DNA of 64,000 nucleotides from Limnobacter sp. (GTDB taxonomy: Bacteria > Pseudomonadota > Gammaproteobacteria > Burkholderiales > Burkholderiaceae_B), in assembly GCA_029866125.1 (NCBI GenBank), contig JARWZZ010000012.1:123926-187925 (forward strand), read 5' to 3'. The position numbers were made by a program, and so were the translations under genes. The first letter of the stretch is position 1; every line of letters begins with the position of its first letter. Shown one piece after another: positions 33,546 to 42,524 of the stretch. The notes below the pieces were generated by a model. The model saw only the letters and a program-made list of their open reading frames with translations. It was not told the DNA's origin and made no database searches.

Positions 33546-35030
33546 ATGGCTTCAAAATATCCGGGAATTTCCGAGCTTCGCCAACAATTGGACAGTGCCC
33601 AAGTCAGCGCGGTGGAACTGGCGCAGGCCGCCCTTCAGTCGGCAGAGCAAAACAAGGCCTTGAATGCATTTTTGGATATTCAACCCGAGTCCACCATGGC
33701 CCAAGCCAAAGAGGCAGATCGCAGGCTAGCGGCTGGTGAGCGTTCGCCATTGTTGGGTATTCCCATGGCGCACAAAGACATTTTTGTCACCCAGGGTTGG
33801 GCCAGCACCGCGGGCTCGAAAATGCTACAAGGCTATCAAAGCCCGTTTGATGCCGAGGTGGTTGGGCGTTTAAACCAAGCCGGCAGCGTGAACATCGGCA
33901 AATTAAATTGTGATGAGTTCGCGATGGGCTCCTCCAACGAGAACAGCGCCTACGGCCCCTGCTTGAACCCTTGGGATCATGAAGCGGTGCCTGGTGGCTC
34001 CTCTGGTGGTTCAGCGGTGGCAGTGGCTGCAGGCATCGTGCCTTATGTAACGGGCACAGATACGGGTGGGTCCATTCGCCAGCCCGCCTCCTTGTGCGGT
34101 ATTACCGGCATTAAGCCCACCTACGGCAGTTGCAGCCGCTACGGCATGATTGCCTATGCATCCAGCTTAGACCAGGCAGGCCCTATGGCCAGGTCGGCCA
34201 AAGACTGCGCCTTGGTGCTGAACAGCATGGTCGGTTTTGACCCCAAAGACAGCACCTGCGTGCAGCGCCCAGTTTCCGCTGAAGACTTTACAGCCAAGTT
34301 TGGCCAAGCTTTAAAGGGTGGTGATGCCGCCAAACCATTGGCTGGTTTGCGTGTGGGTTTGCCCAAAGAATTTTATGGCGAAGGTTTGAGCAGCGATGTG
34401 CGTGCAGCCATTGATGTGGCCCTCAAAGAGCTTCAAGCCTTGGGTGCTGAGTTAAAAGACATCAGCCTGCCGCGCACGCAGTTGTCCATCCCTGCCTACT
34501 ACGTGATTGCCCCGGCTGAAGCCAGTTCCAACCTGTCACGGTTTGATGGCGTGCGTTACGGCCACCGTGCTGACAAATACACGGATTTGAAATCCATGTA
34601 TGAGAACAGCCGCAGCGAAGGTTTTGGTGCTGAGGTGCAGCGTCGCATCATGGTCGGCTCCTACGTGTTGTGCCACGGTTATTACGATGCCTATTATTTG
34701 CAAGCCCAGAAAATTCGCCGTCTGATTGCGCAAGACTTTCAAACCGCGTTCAAAGAATGCGATGTGATTGCTGGCCCCGTGTGCCCCACTGTGGCCTGGA
34801 ATTTGGGTGAAAAGTCAGCCGACCCCGTTCAAATGTATTTGGCGGATATTTTTACGTTGGGTGCCAGTTTGGCCGGCCTTCCCGGCATGTCAGTACCCGT
34901 TGGCTTTGGTGATAAAAACCGCCCTGTCGGTATGCAGCTGATTGGTAATTATTTCCAGGAAGCAGATTTGCTGGCCCTTGCCGACCATTACCAGAATGTG
35001 ACGGATTGGCATGCGCGCTCGCCAGCATGA
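33546..35030 (+). CDS. gatA: GatA, Asp/Glu-tRNA amidotransferase subunit A
   Basis: The 494-residue amidase-signature enzyme releases ammonia from glutamine for tRNA-bound Glu or Asp. The Ser-cisSer-Lys triad region is visible: AHKDIF (Lys), [14 protein letters not shown] (central Ser) and [12 protein letters not shown] (nucleophile Ser). The ATG at 33,546 gives the usual N-terminus. An alternative GTG at 33,534 would add four residues. No strong ribosome binding site is visible for either. Confidence 0.95.
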   Translation: MASKYPGISELRQQLDSAQVSAVELAQAALQSAEQNKALNAFLDIQPESTMAQAKEADRRLAAGERSPLLGIPMAHKDIFVTQGWASTAGSKMLQGYQSPFDAEVVGRLNQAGSVNIGKLNCDEFAMGSSNENSAYGPCLNPWDHEAVPGGSSGGSAVAVAAGIVPYVTGTDTGGSIRQPASLCGITGIKPTYGSCSRYGMIAYASSLDQAGPMARSAKDCALVLNSMVGFDPKDSTCVQRPVSAEDFTAKFGQALKGGDAAKPLAGLRVGLPKEFYGEGLSSDVRAAIDVALKELQALGAELKDISLPRTQLSIPAYYVIAPAEASSNLSRFDGVRYGHRADKYTDLKSMYENSRSEGFGAEVQRRIMVGSYVLCHGYYDAYYLQAQKIRRLIAQDFQTAFKECDVIAGPVCPTVAWNLGEKSADPVQMYLADIFTLGASLAGLPGMSVPVGFGDKNRPVGMQLIGNYFQEADLLALADHYQNVTDWHARSPA

Positions 35031-35090
35031 CTGGCTGCACGAGTAAACCAAGCATTCAAATTTGAAGTAGAACAAACAACGGAGTAAACC

Positions 35091-36530
35091 ATGCAGTGGG
35101 AAATCGTAGTGGGTCTTGAAACTCACACTCAACTGACCACCCGTTCAAAGATTTTCTCTGGCGCCAGCACCGCGTTTGGCGCAGAGCCCAATGCACAAGC
35201 TTGTGCGGTGGATCTGGCTTTGCCCGGCGTGTTGCCAGTGATGAACAAAGAGGCCGTGCGCTGTGCCATTCAATTTGGCTTGGCGGTGGGTGCAAAAATT
35301 GCGCCGATGTCTGTGTTTGCGCGCAAGAATTATTTTTACCCCGATTTGCCCAAAGGCTACCAAATCAGCCAGTTTGAAATTCCGGTGGTGCAAGGCGGCA
35401 GGGTCAGCTTTGTACTTGGCGATCAAGTGAAGACTGTGCAGCTGACACGCGCTCACCTTGAAGAGGATGCCGGTAAAAGTTTGCACGAAGATTACGCAGG
35501 CCAATCCGGTATTGATTTAAACCGTGCGGGTACCCCCTTGCTGGAAATTGTGACCGAGCCTGACATGCGCTCCGCCGACGAGGCAGTGGCCTATGCCAAG
35601 GCCTTGCATTCGCTGGTGACTTGGTTGGGTATTTGTGACGGCAATATGCAGGAAGGCAGCTTCCGCTGTGATGCCAACGTGTCTGTAAGGCCCAAGGGGC
35701 AGGAAAAGTTTGGCACCCGTTGTGAAATCAAAAACCTGAACTCTTTCAAGTTTTTGCAGCAAGCCATTGTGTACGAAGCCCAGCGCCAAATCGAGTTGAT
35801 TGAGGATGGCGGTACCGTGGTTCAAGAAACCCGCCTTTATGACCCAGACAAAGGCGAAACACGGTCTATGCGCAGCAAAGAGGATTCGCAGGATTACCGC
35901 TATTTCCCCGACCCCGATTTGCCACCTTTGGTGATCGCCGAAAGTTGGGTGCAGGAAGTGGCCAAAACCATGCCTGAATTGCCCTCACAAAAGCAAGCGC
36001 GCTATGAGGCAGAGTTGGGTTTGAGTGCTTATGACGCAGCAACTTTAACTGCAACCCGGGCGATGTCTGACTTCTTTGAAGAAGCACTTTCCAAGGCTGA
36101 TAAAAAGAATGCAAAACCACTGGCCAACTGGCTGCTGGGTGAGTTTTCTGCTTACTTGAACAAAGCGAATTTGGACCCCAGCACGTCGCCGATTGGCCCA
36201 GCATTGATGGCGCAGTTGATTGTGCGATTGGCGGATGGCACTTTGAACAACAAGACTGCAAAAACTGTGTTTGCAGCTTTGTGGGACCAAGAATTCACTG
36301 ATGTGGATGCCTGTATCAAAGGCAAAGGTTTGGAGCAAATTTCCGACACTGGCGCTGTAGAAAAAATCATTGATGAGGTACTTGCAGCCAACCCAGGCCC
36401 GGTGGCCGAATACCGGGGCGGCAAAGAGGCTTCATTCAACTTCTTGGTGGGGCAGGTGATGCGCGCCGCGCGCGGTAAAGCCAACCCTGCGCAGGTCAAT
36501 GACATGTTGAAGGCCAAACTGCAGGGTTGA
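35091..36530 (+). CDS. gatB: GatB, Asp/Glu-tRNA amidotransferase subunit B
   Basis: The 479-residue subunit phosphorylates tRNA-bound Glu or Asp and amidates it. The N-terminal cradle has VGLETHTQL, with [18 protein letters not shown] and [13 protein letters not shown] downstream. The C-terminal YqeY-like tail domain ([22 protein letters not shown]) binds tRNA. CGGAG precedes the ATG. Length and domain order are normal. Confidence 0.96.
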   Translation: MQWEIVVGLETHTQLTTRSKIFSGASTAFGAEPNAQACAVDLALPGVLPVMNKEAVRCAIQFGLAVGAKIAPMSVFARKNYFYPDLPKGYQISQFEIPVVQGGRVSFVLGDQVKTVQLTRAHLEEDAGKSLHEDYAGQSGIDLNRAGTPLLEIVTEPDMRSADEAVAYAKALHSLVTWLGICDGNMQEGSFRCDANVSVRPKGQEKFGTRCEIKNLNSFKFLQQAIVYEAQRQIELIEDGGTVVQETRLYDPDKGETRSMRSKEDSQDYRYFPDPDLPPLVIAESWVQEVAKTMPELPSQKQARYEAELGLSAYDAATLTATRAMSDFFEEALSKADKKNAKPLANWLLGEFSAYLNKANLDPSTSPIGPALMAQLIVRLADGTLNNKTAKTVFAALWDQEFTDVDACIKGKGLEQISDTGAVEKIIDEVLAANPGPVAEYRGGKEASFNFLVGQVMRAARGKANPAQVNDMLKAKLQG

Positions 36531-36569
36531 CTTTAGGGCCAACGACGGGGTTGGGCGGGCGGATTAAGT

Positions 36570-36597
36570 GTGCGGTATTAAGCGTGCGGTATTAAGC
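36570..36597 (+). repeat. 14-bp tandem repeat after gatB
   Basis: Two perfect consecutive copies of GTGCGGTATTAAGC lie in the 81-bp gap between convergent gatB and exonuclease III, with partial copies on both sides (GGATTAAGT before, GCAC after). No terminator-like T-tract is seen. Confidence 0.8.
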
Positions 36598-36611
36598 GCA
36601 CGATTTAAAAG

Positions 36612-37394
36612 TTACAGCACCCAGTCGTAATCCACAATCAGCGGCGCATGGTCCGAGAATTTTTGGTCTTTGTACACCGAACTTGCTTTGACTTTGCCAC
36701 TGAGGCCGCCGCTGATCACTTGGTAATCAATCCGCCATCCCACGTTTTTTGCGTAGGCTTGGCCGCGGTTGCTCCACCAAGTGTAGCAATTGTCAATTTC
36801 ATGCGGGTGAAGTGTTCGGTAGGCATCATGCCAACCTTTGGTGCCCAGCACATCGCCTATCCAAGCACGTTCCTCGGGCAAAAATCCAGAATTTTTCAAA
36901 TTGCCTTTCCAGTTTTTCAGGTCAATTTCTTTGTGGGCAATGTTCCAGTCGCCGCACAACACCACTTGTTTGTTGGTGGCAGACAAATCTTCCAGCACGC
37001 CATTGAAATGATCCAAAAAGCGAAACTTGGCTTCTTGCCTTTCCTCGGAACTGCTGCCTGAAGGGAAATAAATCGAGGACACCACCGTGTTTTCAAACTC
37101 CAGTGTAATCATCCTGCCTTCGGCATCAAACTCGGCGTTTCCAAGCCCCATCCTCACATCGAGTGGTTTTTTGCGAGTGTAAATACCCACTCCGCTGTAG
37201 CCCTTTTTTTCGGCGGGCATAAACCAGCTTTGGTAGTCACCGGGTGTTTTGTGTTCAGTCACCAGGTCGTCGTGCTGGGCTTTGATTTCTTGCACGCAAA
37301 CCACGTCGGCATTAGAGGCCTTCATCCAATCGAAAAAGCCTTTTGTATGGGCTGATCGAATTCCATTCAGATTTGCTGAGATAATGCGGGTCAT
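36612..37394 (-). CDS. xth: Exonuclease III (AP endonuclease)
   Basis: The 260-residue member of the endonuclease/exonuclease/phosphatase family has the Xth motifs SANLNGIRSAHTKGF (metal Asn), CVQEIKAQ (metal Glu), GDWNIAHKEIDL and SDHAPLIVDYDW (catalytic Asp-His). It repairs abasic sites and 3' blocks. Length matches the Neisseria/Pseudomonas-type XthA. It is divergent from pyrE with 34 bp between the starts. Confidence 0.94.
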   Translation of the reverse strand: MTRIISANLNGIRSAHTKGFFDWMKASNADVVCVQEIKAQHDDLVTEHKTPGDYQSWFMPAEKKGYSGVGIYTRKKPLDVRMGLGNAEFDAEGRMITLEFENTVVSSIYFPSGSSSEERQEAKFRFLDHFNGVLEDLSATNKQVVLCGDWNIAHKEIDLKNWKGNLKNSGFLPEERAWIGDVLGTKGWHDAYRTLHPHEIDNCYTWWSNRGQAYAKNVGWRIDYQVISGGLSGKVKASSVYKDQKFSDHAPLIVDYDWVL

Positions 37395-37428
37395 CGTCTA
37401 ATCGCTTGTAGTTAAAGGAAGTTTCGTC

Positions 37429-38127
37429 GTGAGTGAATCATCGCAAAACCCGCAGTCTTTGTCCGATCAATTCTTGCAATTCGCGGTGGACAAAGAGGTT
37501 CTTCGTTTTGGTGAGATCAAAACCAAGGCGGGACGGATGTCCCCTTACTTCTTCAATGCGGGTTTGTTTAATACGGGCTCGTCATTGCAGCGCCTGTCTG
37601 AATTTTATGCGGAAACACTGCTGGAAAAAGCCGCTGCATCGGGTATTCAATTCGATATGTTGTTTGGCCCGGCTTACAAGGGCATCCCCTTGGTCTCGGG
37701 TACCACCATTGAGTTGGCCCGCCGGGGCCGTGACGTGCCTTATGCATTCAACCGCAAAGAGGTGAAGGACCACGGGGAAGGTGGCTCACTAGTCGGTGCG
37801 CCTTTGGAAGGCAAAGTGGTCATTATTGACGATGTGATTTCCGCAGGCACGTCGGTGCGTGAGTCGGTTGAGATTATTCGTGCCAATGGCGCAGAGCCTG
37901 CAGCGGTGTTGATTGCGCTGGACCGTATGGAGAAGGGCACCCGCAACGGTGAAGACACGCGCCATTCTGCGGTGCAAGAAGTGGAGCAGCACTACGGTAT
38001 CCCAGTCTTTGCGATTGCCAACTTGCAGGATTTGTTGCGCTACTTGCTGACCAACAGCGAGGCGCATTTGCGTTTGGCGGGTTGGTATGAAAAGGTGAAG
38101 GAGTACCGGGTACGTTACGGGGTTTAA
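37429..38127 (+). CDS. pyrE: Orotate phosphoribosyltransferase
   Basis: The 232-residue enzyme makes OMP from orotate and PRPP in pyrimidine synthesis. The PRPP-binding motif is VVIIDDVISAGTS, and the flexible-loop Lys region is NRKEVKDHGEGG. It starts at a GTG. Downstream lies the repeat-filled gene-free stretch, and no intrinsic terminator is seen after the stop. Confidence 0.95.
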   Translation: MSESSQNPQSLSDQFLQFAVDKEVLRFGEIKTKAGRMSPYFFNAGLFNTGSSLQRLSEFYAETLLEKAAASGIQFDMLFGPAYKGIPLVSGTTIELARRGRDVPYAFNRKEVKDHGEGGSLVGAPLEGKVVIIDDVISAGTSVRESVEIIRANGAEPAAVLIALDRMEKGTRNGEDTRHSAVQEVEQHYGIPVFAIANLQDLLRYLLTNSEAHLRLAGWYEKVKEYRVRYGV

Positions 38128-38162
38128 ATACTCGCTTCGCTCTTGCTGCTGCACAATCGCAC

Positions 38163-38462
38163 TCGACAGACCCGGTACGCTAGGTGTCGCTTTTCTCCGG
38201 GCTCTATAGCGTGCTTAGATAGATCGTTGCAGATGTGTTTTGTCGCTTCTCGCGGCCTTTCTCAAGCACAGTCGACTGACCGGTCTGCTTGGTGCCGCTT
38301 GTTTTCGGGCTCCACAGCGTGCTTAGATAGATCGGTGCAGATGCGTTTTGTCGCTTCTCGCAGCCTTTCTCAAACGCAGTCGACTGACCGGTCTGCTTGG
38401 TGCCGCTTGTTTCCGGGCTCCACAGCGTGATTAGATTCATCGGTGTAGATGTGTTTTGTCGC
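38163..38462. repeat. 108-bp tandem repeat array after pyrE
   Basis: Two full units (38,213-38,320 and 38,321-38,428) differ at only a handful of positions. They are flanked by a partial upstream copy (about 38,163-38,212) and a partial downstream copy (from 38,429, about 34 bp). The unit is a multiple of three, so both strands stay open across it: a plus frame of 95 codons (38,143-38,430) and a minus frame of 78 codons (38,204-38,440), each a 36-residue repeat. Neither has a convincing ribosome binding site or recognisable fold, so I treat the array as non-coding or unassigned. Confidence 0.85.
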
Positions 38463-38616
38463 CCGGCGCGTCCCCTGAATCGCAGACTCGGTTCAGCCTG
38501 CCTGCGCTTGTGCGGCAGCTTGGAGCGGTGACAATGCTGGCGGCATCGGCGAGCCGTTCAATGTGACCGAGCCACCAGCGCGATTCAAAAAGGCACGCCC
38601 GGCGCAAAACACATCT
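38447..38616. repeat. Large imperfect inverted repeat
   Basis: The outer arms AGATGTGTTTTG (38,447-38,458) and CAAAACACATCT (38,605-38,616) are perfect 12-bp complements. Nested inner arms TGAATCGC (38,476-38,483) and GCGATTCA (38,580-38,587) keep the register, and CTCGGT/ACCGAG follow further in. CGCCCGGCG occurs beside both outer arms. The structure could fold as a long branched hairpin in DNA or RNA, or be a small non-autonomous element. The left arm lies inside the last partial 108-bp copy. Confidence 0.65.
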
Positions 38617-38688
38617 GATCAGAATAATCTAACCCTGCAGCGGCGCCGGGAAACAAGTGACTTTAAGCGCGGTGGCCGGGCATGTTGG

Positions 38689-38754
38689 ACGGTTCAAGCC
38701 GAGCACCTGAACGGGTCAAGCCGAGCACCTGAACGGTTCAAGCCGCCCCTATGA
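38689..38754. repeat. 22-bp tandem repeat before the DUF493 gene
   Basis: Three consecutive 22-bp units begin at 38,689, 38,711 and 38,733. The first two (ACGGTTCAAGCCGAGCACCT plus GA) differ at one position; the third diverges in its second half. It sits 16 bp from the stop of the convergent DUF493 gene. With the two repeats before it, it fills the 643-bp gap after pyrE, which holds no gene I can support. Confidence 0.85.
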
Positions 38755-38770
38755 ACCGCCCCTAGCCAAA

Positions 38771-39058
38771 TCAAAGCACCACAGACACCATTGGATGAGT
38801 GGACAAAGTCCGATAAATCTCATCCAACTCAGTTTTGTTGTTGACCCACACCTTGCAAGTCAGTCCCAAGTAATTGCCTGCTTTACTTGGGCGCATTTCC
38901 ATTGATGATGGGTTGAACTTTGGGCTCATCTGCACCAGCAAGTTGCTGATGGTTTGGGCAAACCCGTCCACATTTTTTCCCATCACTTTAATGGGAAAGT
39001 AACAGGGAAACTCAATCAGGCTCTCTTCTGAGCCGCTGGGTGGTAACTGGTCTGCCAC
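38771..39058 (-). CDS. DUF493 (YbeD-like) protein
   Basis: The 95-residue cytoplasmic protein has an ACT-like alpha/beta fold. Recognisable family segments are LIEFPCYFPIKVMG, a central SSKGNYLGLT-like stretch (seen as SKAGNYLGLTCKVWV) and the C-terminal IYRTLSTHPMVSVVL. Family members often sit between a D,D-carboxypeptidase gene and lipB, and function is unknown to me. Here the carboxypeptidase neighbour is kept, but the downstream side is the repeat region rather than lipB. Confidence 0.9.
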   Translation of the reverse strand: MADQLPPSGSEESLIEFPCYFPIKVMGKNVDGFAQTISNLLVQMSPKFNPSSMEMRPSKAGNYLGLTCKVWVNNKTELDEIYRTLSTHPMVSVVL

Positions 39059-39064
39059 TTGGAT

Positions 39065-40258
39065 TTACTCCTTCAGCCACAGGCGGCCAGAGTCGATCAA
39101 ACGCCCCACCAAACCTGCTTCCTCGATGTCTTTCAAAGCCACAAGCGGCCTTTCTGCAACCACCTCGTTGCCCAATGTCAATTTGAGCGTACCCAAGCGG
39201 GTACCAGCCTTGATTGGGGCAATCAAGTTGTCTTTGCGTTCGACGGTTGCCTTAAGTTGGTCGGTCATGCCTTTGGGTACGTTAATCAGCACATCGGTGC
39301 CGCGTGATCCCATTGGGACGATGTCTTCCTTGCCCTTGAACACTTGGCTGCTGGCGATGGCTTGGTCCTTGGAGTACATCTTCACAGTTTCGTACATCTG
39401 GAAGCCATAGTTCAACAACTTCAAGCTTTCCTGCGTCCGGGCCTGGTCAGACGAGGTACCCATCATCACTGAAATCAGACGACGTTCCACACCATTGGGC
39501 AGTTTGCGCTTGGCAGAACTCACCAGACAGTAGCCTGCTGATTCTGTGTGACCGGTTTTCATGCCATCGACAGATTCATCTGTCCACAGCAAGCGGTTGC
39601 GGTTGGGTTGGCGAATGCCGTTGTAGGTGTATTCCTTTTTGCTGTAATAGCTTTTATACAGCTCGGGGAAGTCCTTGATGATGTTTTCCGCCAGCACAGC
39701 CAAATCTCGGGCTGTGGTGTAGTGTTGGGGGCCAGGCAGGCCAGTGGAATTTTGGAAATTTGTACCGGTTAGGCCCATTTTCTTGGCTTGCTGGTTCATC
39801 AAACCCGCAAAGTTGCCTTCATCGCCTGCCAGCAATTCGGCCAGGGCACGGGTTGCATCATTGCCGGACTGAATAATCATTCCGTTCAGCAGTTCTTCCA
39901 CGGTGACTGGGCGGTTGGGTTCTACAAACATGCGTGAACCTTCAGATTTCCATGCATTGGTGGAAATGGGCACGTTTTGGTTCAAAGCGATTTGTTTGTT
40001 CTGGACCGCAGCAAATACCAAGTAGGCTGTCATCAGCTTGGTCAAAGAAGCAGGTTCAAGCCTCTCTTTGCTATTGAACTCAGCCAATGTTTGGCCCGTT
40101 GTGAGGTCAATCAGCATGTAGCCTTTCGCGCCAATCTCGGGTGGCGGAATTTTGGACACTTGAGCTTGGACGGACTGTGTGCTGAGTGCTCCGATCATGG
40201 CCACGCCAACGCCCAATGCGGTGGCATATCGTTTGATGTGGTTTTTCAGAACTTTCAT
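39065..40258 (-). CDS. D-alanyl-D-alanine carboxypeptidase (PBP5/6 type)
   Basis: The 397-residue periplasmic low-molecular-mass PBP removes terminal D-Ala from peptidoglycan stem peptides. It has a signal peptide ending near VQA, then PASLTKLM (SxxK, Ser nucleophile), SGNDATRAL (SxN) and MKTGHTESAG (KTG). A C-terminal PBP5-like beta domain ends in an amphipathic segment (IEEAGLVGRLIDSGRLWLKE) that would attach to the inner membrane. The ATG at 40,258 starts a proper signal peptide; the frame extends 15 codons further without support. DUF493 follows after 6 nt. Confidence 0.93.
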   Translation of the reverse strand: MKVLKNHIKRYATALGVGVAMIGALSTQSVQAQVSKIPPPEIGAKGYMLIDLTTGQTLAEFNSKERLEPASLTKLMTAYLVFAAVQNKQIALNQNVPISTNAWKSEGSRMFVEPNRPVTVEELLNGMIIQSGNDATRALAELLAGDEGNFAGLMNQQAKKMGLTGTNFQNSTGLPGPQHYTTARDLAVLAENIIKDFPELYKSYYSKKEYTYNGIRQPNRNRLLWTDESVDGMKTGHTESAGYCLVSSAKRKLPNGVERRLISVMMGTSSDQARTQESLKLLNYGFQMYETVKMYSKDQAIASSQVFKGKEDIVPMGSRGTDVLINVPKGMTDQLKATVERKDNLIAPIKAGTRLGTLKLTLGNEVVAERPLVALKDIEEAGLVGRLIDSGRLWLKE

Positions 40259-40327
40259 TTCTAGGGATAACAAGAAAAAACTCCTAATGGGAATCAAGGA
40301 CAATAAAGTTAGAAACCAGACAATACT

Positions 40328-40966
40328 TTAAGAGGGGTAGTAACGGACCAGCGTCTCTTTCAGGGTCGGTAATTTTCCGTGGAAGAAATGTTCCACACCC
40401 GGCATCACCAAAACTGGTAGATCTTGCGGGCGAGCCCAATCTAGCACGGTCTTCAAAGGAACGGTGTCATCTACCTCACCATGTATCACCAGTGTGTTGG
40501 ATGGGACTGGCGCCACCTCAAAGCGGCTGGTTGCAGTGCCCACCAAAGCCAGCTTCCCCACGCGAAAGCCCAACTGGTTCAACTCGATTGCTGCATGACT
40601 ACACACAAACGCACCAAACGAGAATCCGGCCAATGCCACGGGTGTTTTTTTCAACTCTTCGGGTAGCAAATCCTGATGGGCTTTTTGGGTGAGAAACACC
40701 ATGTCAGCCCTTTCACCTTGGCCGTGGTCATGAACCCCAGCGCTTTGGCCCACGCCGCGAAAGTTAAAACGCAGAGTTAAATAACCCAGTTGCAAAAAGG
40801 CTCGTGCAATGGTTTGCACCACTTTGTTGTCTTTGGTGCCGCCAAACAAGGGGTGTGGGTGGGCGATCACGGCAAGGCCCCGTAGGTTTTCCGTGGGGCG
40901 GTCGATCGACACCTCCACGGCCCCGTTCGGGCTGTCCCACATGGCGTGTTCTGTTTTGGGATTCAT
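40328..40966 (-). CDS. Alpha/beta hydrolase (dienelactone-hydrolase-like)
   Basis: The 212-residue protein has the nucleophile elbow GFSFG, the oxyanion-region HPHPLFGGTKDNKVV, an acid at GEVDDTVPL and a His near GVEHFFHG. This matches the short cytoplasmic hydrolases annotated as alpha/beta family, sometimes as CocE/NonD-like. The substrate is unknown. It overlaps the upstream ferredoxin gene by 4 nt, so the two are probably coupled. Confidence 0.85.
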   Translation of the reverse strand: MNPKTEHAMWDSPNGAVEVSIDRPTENLRGLAVIAHPHPLFGGTKDNKVVQTIARAFLQLGYLTLRFNFRGVGQSAGVHDHGQGERADMVFLTQKAHQDLLPEELKKTPVALAGFSFGAFVCSHAAIELNQLGFRVGKLALVGTATSRFEVAPVPSNTLVIHGEVDDTVPLKTVLDWARPQDLPVLVMPGVEHFFHGKLPTLKETLVRYYPS

Positions 40967-41274
40967 GGCAGACGCAGGCGCTCAACAATCTCGCCGCCCT
41001 GGATGTGTTTTTCGATGATTTCATCCACATCCGAGTTGTCCACATAGGTGTACCAAATGCCCTCGGGGTACACCACCAGCACTGGCCCTTCATCACAGCG
41101 GTCAAGGCAGCCGGATTTATTCATGCGGACTTTGCCTGCACCATTCAAGCCCAATTCCTTGATGCGTTTTTTGGCGTAGGCATGTACCTCGCTGGCGCAA
41201 AAGTCTGCGCAGCAGGCTTCATTGTTCTCTCTCTGGTTGGTGCAGAAGAAGACGTGATGCTTAAAATAGGTCAT
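40963..41274 (-). CDS. Thioredoxin-like 2Fe-2S ferredoxin
   Basis: The 103-residue protein has four cysteines placed as in the thioredoxin-fold [2Fe-2S] ferredoxins: CTNQRENNEACC near residue 11 and CLDRCDEGP near residue 48. The rest (PEGIWYTYVDNSDVDEIIEKH) matches that family, and an electron-transfer role is likely. The ATG at 41,274 gives the standard MTYFKHHVFFC start; the upstream nine codons are dropped. It overlaps the hydrolase gene by 4 nt. Confidence 0.9.
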   Translation of the reverse strand: MTYFKHHVFFCTNQRENNEACCADFCASEVHAYAKKRIKELGLNGAGKVRMNKSGCLDRCDEGPVLVVYPEGIWYTYVDNSDVDEIIEKHIQGGEIVERLRLP

Positions 41275-41301
41275 GGTTACTCCGTCCTTGGGCGTGCCCA
41301 A

Positions 41302-42447
41302 TTATCGCGCAAAATGGTGCTCGCGCTTGCTCAAAAAGGCCAAAACACCGATTGCAAGTACGGGCCACAACTCACCAATCCACTGGGCCGCAGTCATTAA
41401 ACTGAGCTGTATTTTTTCAAATCCGAAAACCTGCGCTGGCATTTCCGGGTCGTAAAGGCCGGGCAGCAGCAGCGTCATGCCCCAGCCAATGATCAAGTGG
41501 AATAAGGCGATTCGCGCATTCCAGTGGGACGGTACTTGCCTTATGGCCAGCAGTAAGGTGACGCACAAAGCCAGTGCAAGCACGGTCCAGTTTTGAGCGA
41601 AAAAATGGCTTTGGGATTCCCACCAGTCTGCAGCTTCAGTGTCCATCGCCCTAAAACCCAGCCTGAGCAACACCGTGAATAAACCCAGAAGCAAGATCAG
41701 CCGAATTCGAGGGGCTGCCGTGTGTGTTTGCGCCAATCCCAGGCTCCATGCGCACATCAAAAAGCAATAATTGGCCAAGGTGGGGGCGTAAATTTCAATC
41801 AGCAAAAGGGTGTCGGTGGACCAGCCTTCGATAATTACCTCTGGGCCAACGCCCAGCTCACCGAGGAGGTTGCCCAACCAGTAGCCGGTCACGAAATCTG
41901 GAAACTGTGGTGCAATGAGGCTAAACAGCCACAGGCACAGCAAGCCCATGCCCAGCCATGCTTTTTGCACCAGCCAAATGTCGATTTGTTGCTCCAAGGG
42001 TTTGGTCGAAAACTCCCTGTGCAGCAAGGCGCGACCCAATAAAAACCCAATAAAGCCGCCTATGCAATTGGTCAGCAAGTCCATTTTGGATGGCACTCGG
42101 CTGGGCAACCAAGTTTGCAAGGACTCCAGCCCGAGCGAAAGCAAGGCACAACTCAATATGGCAAGAAATGCGTACTTACGAGTTGTAAAATGCAAGATGG
42201 CAGCGGTAGCCAAAAAGCCCAATGGGATGTAGGCCAGCACATTGAAAGCAATGTCAATCCACAACACCCGTTGGTGGACTGGCACCCATTCTCCAGAAAG
42301 GAATTCCAGGGGGCCGATGCCAATGTCGCGCCAGCCGGAATAGGGGTACAAACTTAAATGAATAATCAGAAGTGCGCAAAGCCCCGCCAGCATGAATAGT
42401 GCAGCAGATGGGTTGCGTGTCCTGAGCTTGTCATGAATGGGTTTCAT
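41302..42447 (-). CDS. VanZ-like membrane protein
   Basis: The 381-residue protein has about nine membrane segments. The VanZ-family core is in the N-terminal third: WIDIAFNVLAYIPLGFLAT, then LGLESLQTWLPSRVPSKMDLLTNCIGGFIG. The C-terminal two thirds are further membrane helices without a motif I recognise. VanZ itself raises teicoplanin resistance, but most members have no known function and no antibiotic role is implied. The start at 42,447 is divergent from birA with about 65-77 bp between them. Confidence 0.85.
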   Translation of the reverse strand: MKPIHDKLRTRNPSAALFMLAGLCALLIIHLSLYPYSGWRDIGIGPLEFLSGEWVPVHQRVLWIDIAFNVLAYIPLGFLATAAILHFTTRKYAFLAILSCALLSLGLESLQTWLPSRVPSKMDLLTNCIGGFIGFLLGRALLHREFSTKPLEQQIDIWLVQKAWLGMGLLCLWLFSLIAPQFPDFVTGYWLGNLLGELGVGPEVIIEGWSTDTLLLIEIYAPTLANYCFLMCAWSLGLAQTHTAAPRIRLILLLGLFTVLLRLGFRAMDTEAADWWESQSHFFAQNWTVLALALCVTLLLAIRQVPSHWNARIALFHLIIGWGMTLLLPGLYDPEMPAQVFGFEKIQLSLMTAAQWIGELWPVLAIGVLAFLSKREHHFAR

Positions 42448-42524
42448 GAGGTGAGCCCGCGTTCAAACGTGCTTTGCACCTTACAATACAGGACTAAAAT
42501 ATTCTTAAAAGTGTGCATACCCCA

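Noticed and set aside
38143..38430. Plus-strand repeat ORF of 95 codons (and its 78-codon minus partner)
   Set aside because: They are open only because the repeat period is a multiple of three. No ribosome binding site or fold is seen, so I list the repeat and not a gene.
38689..38754. CRISPR array
   Set aside because: The 22-bp units are contiguous with no spacers and no cas genes are nearby.
41302..42447. Glycopeptide-resistance locus because of VanZ
   Set aside because: Only the VanZ-like domain is present. There is no vanHAX, and VanZ-like proteins are widespread without a resistance role.
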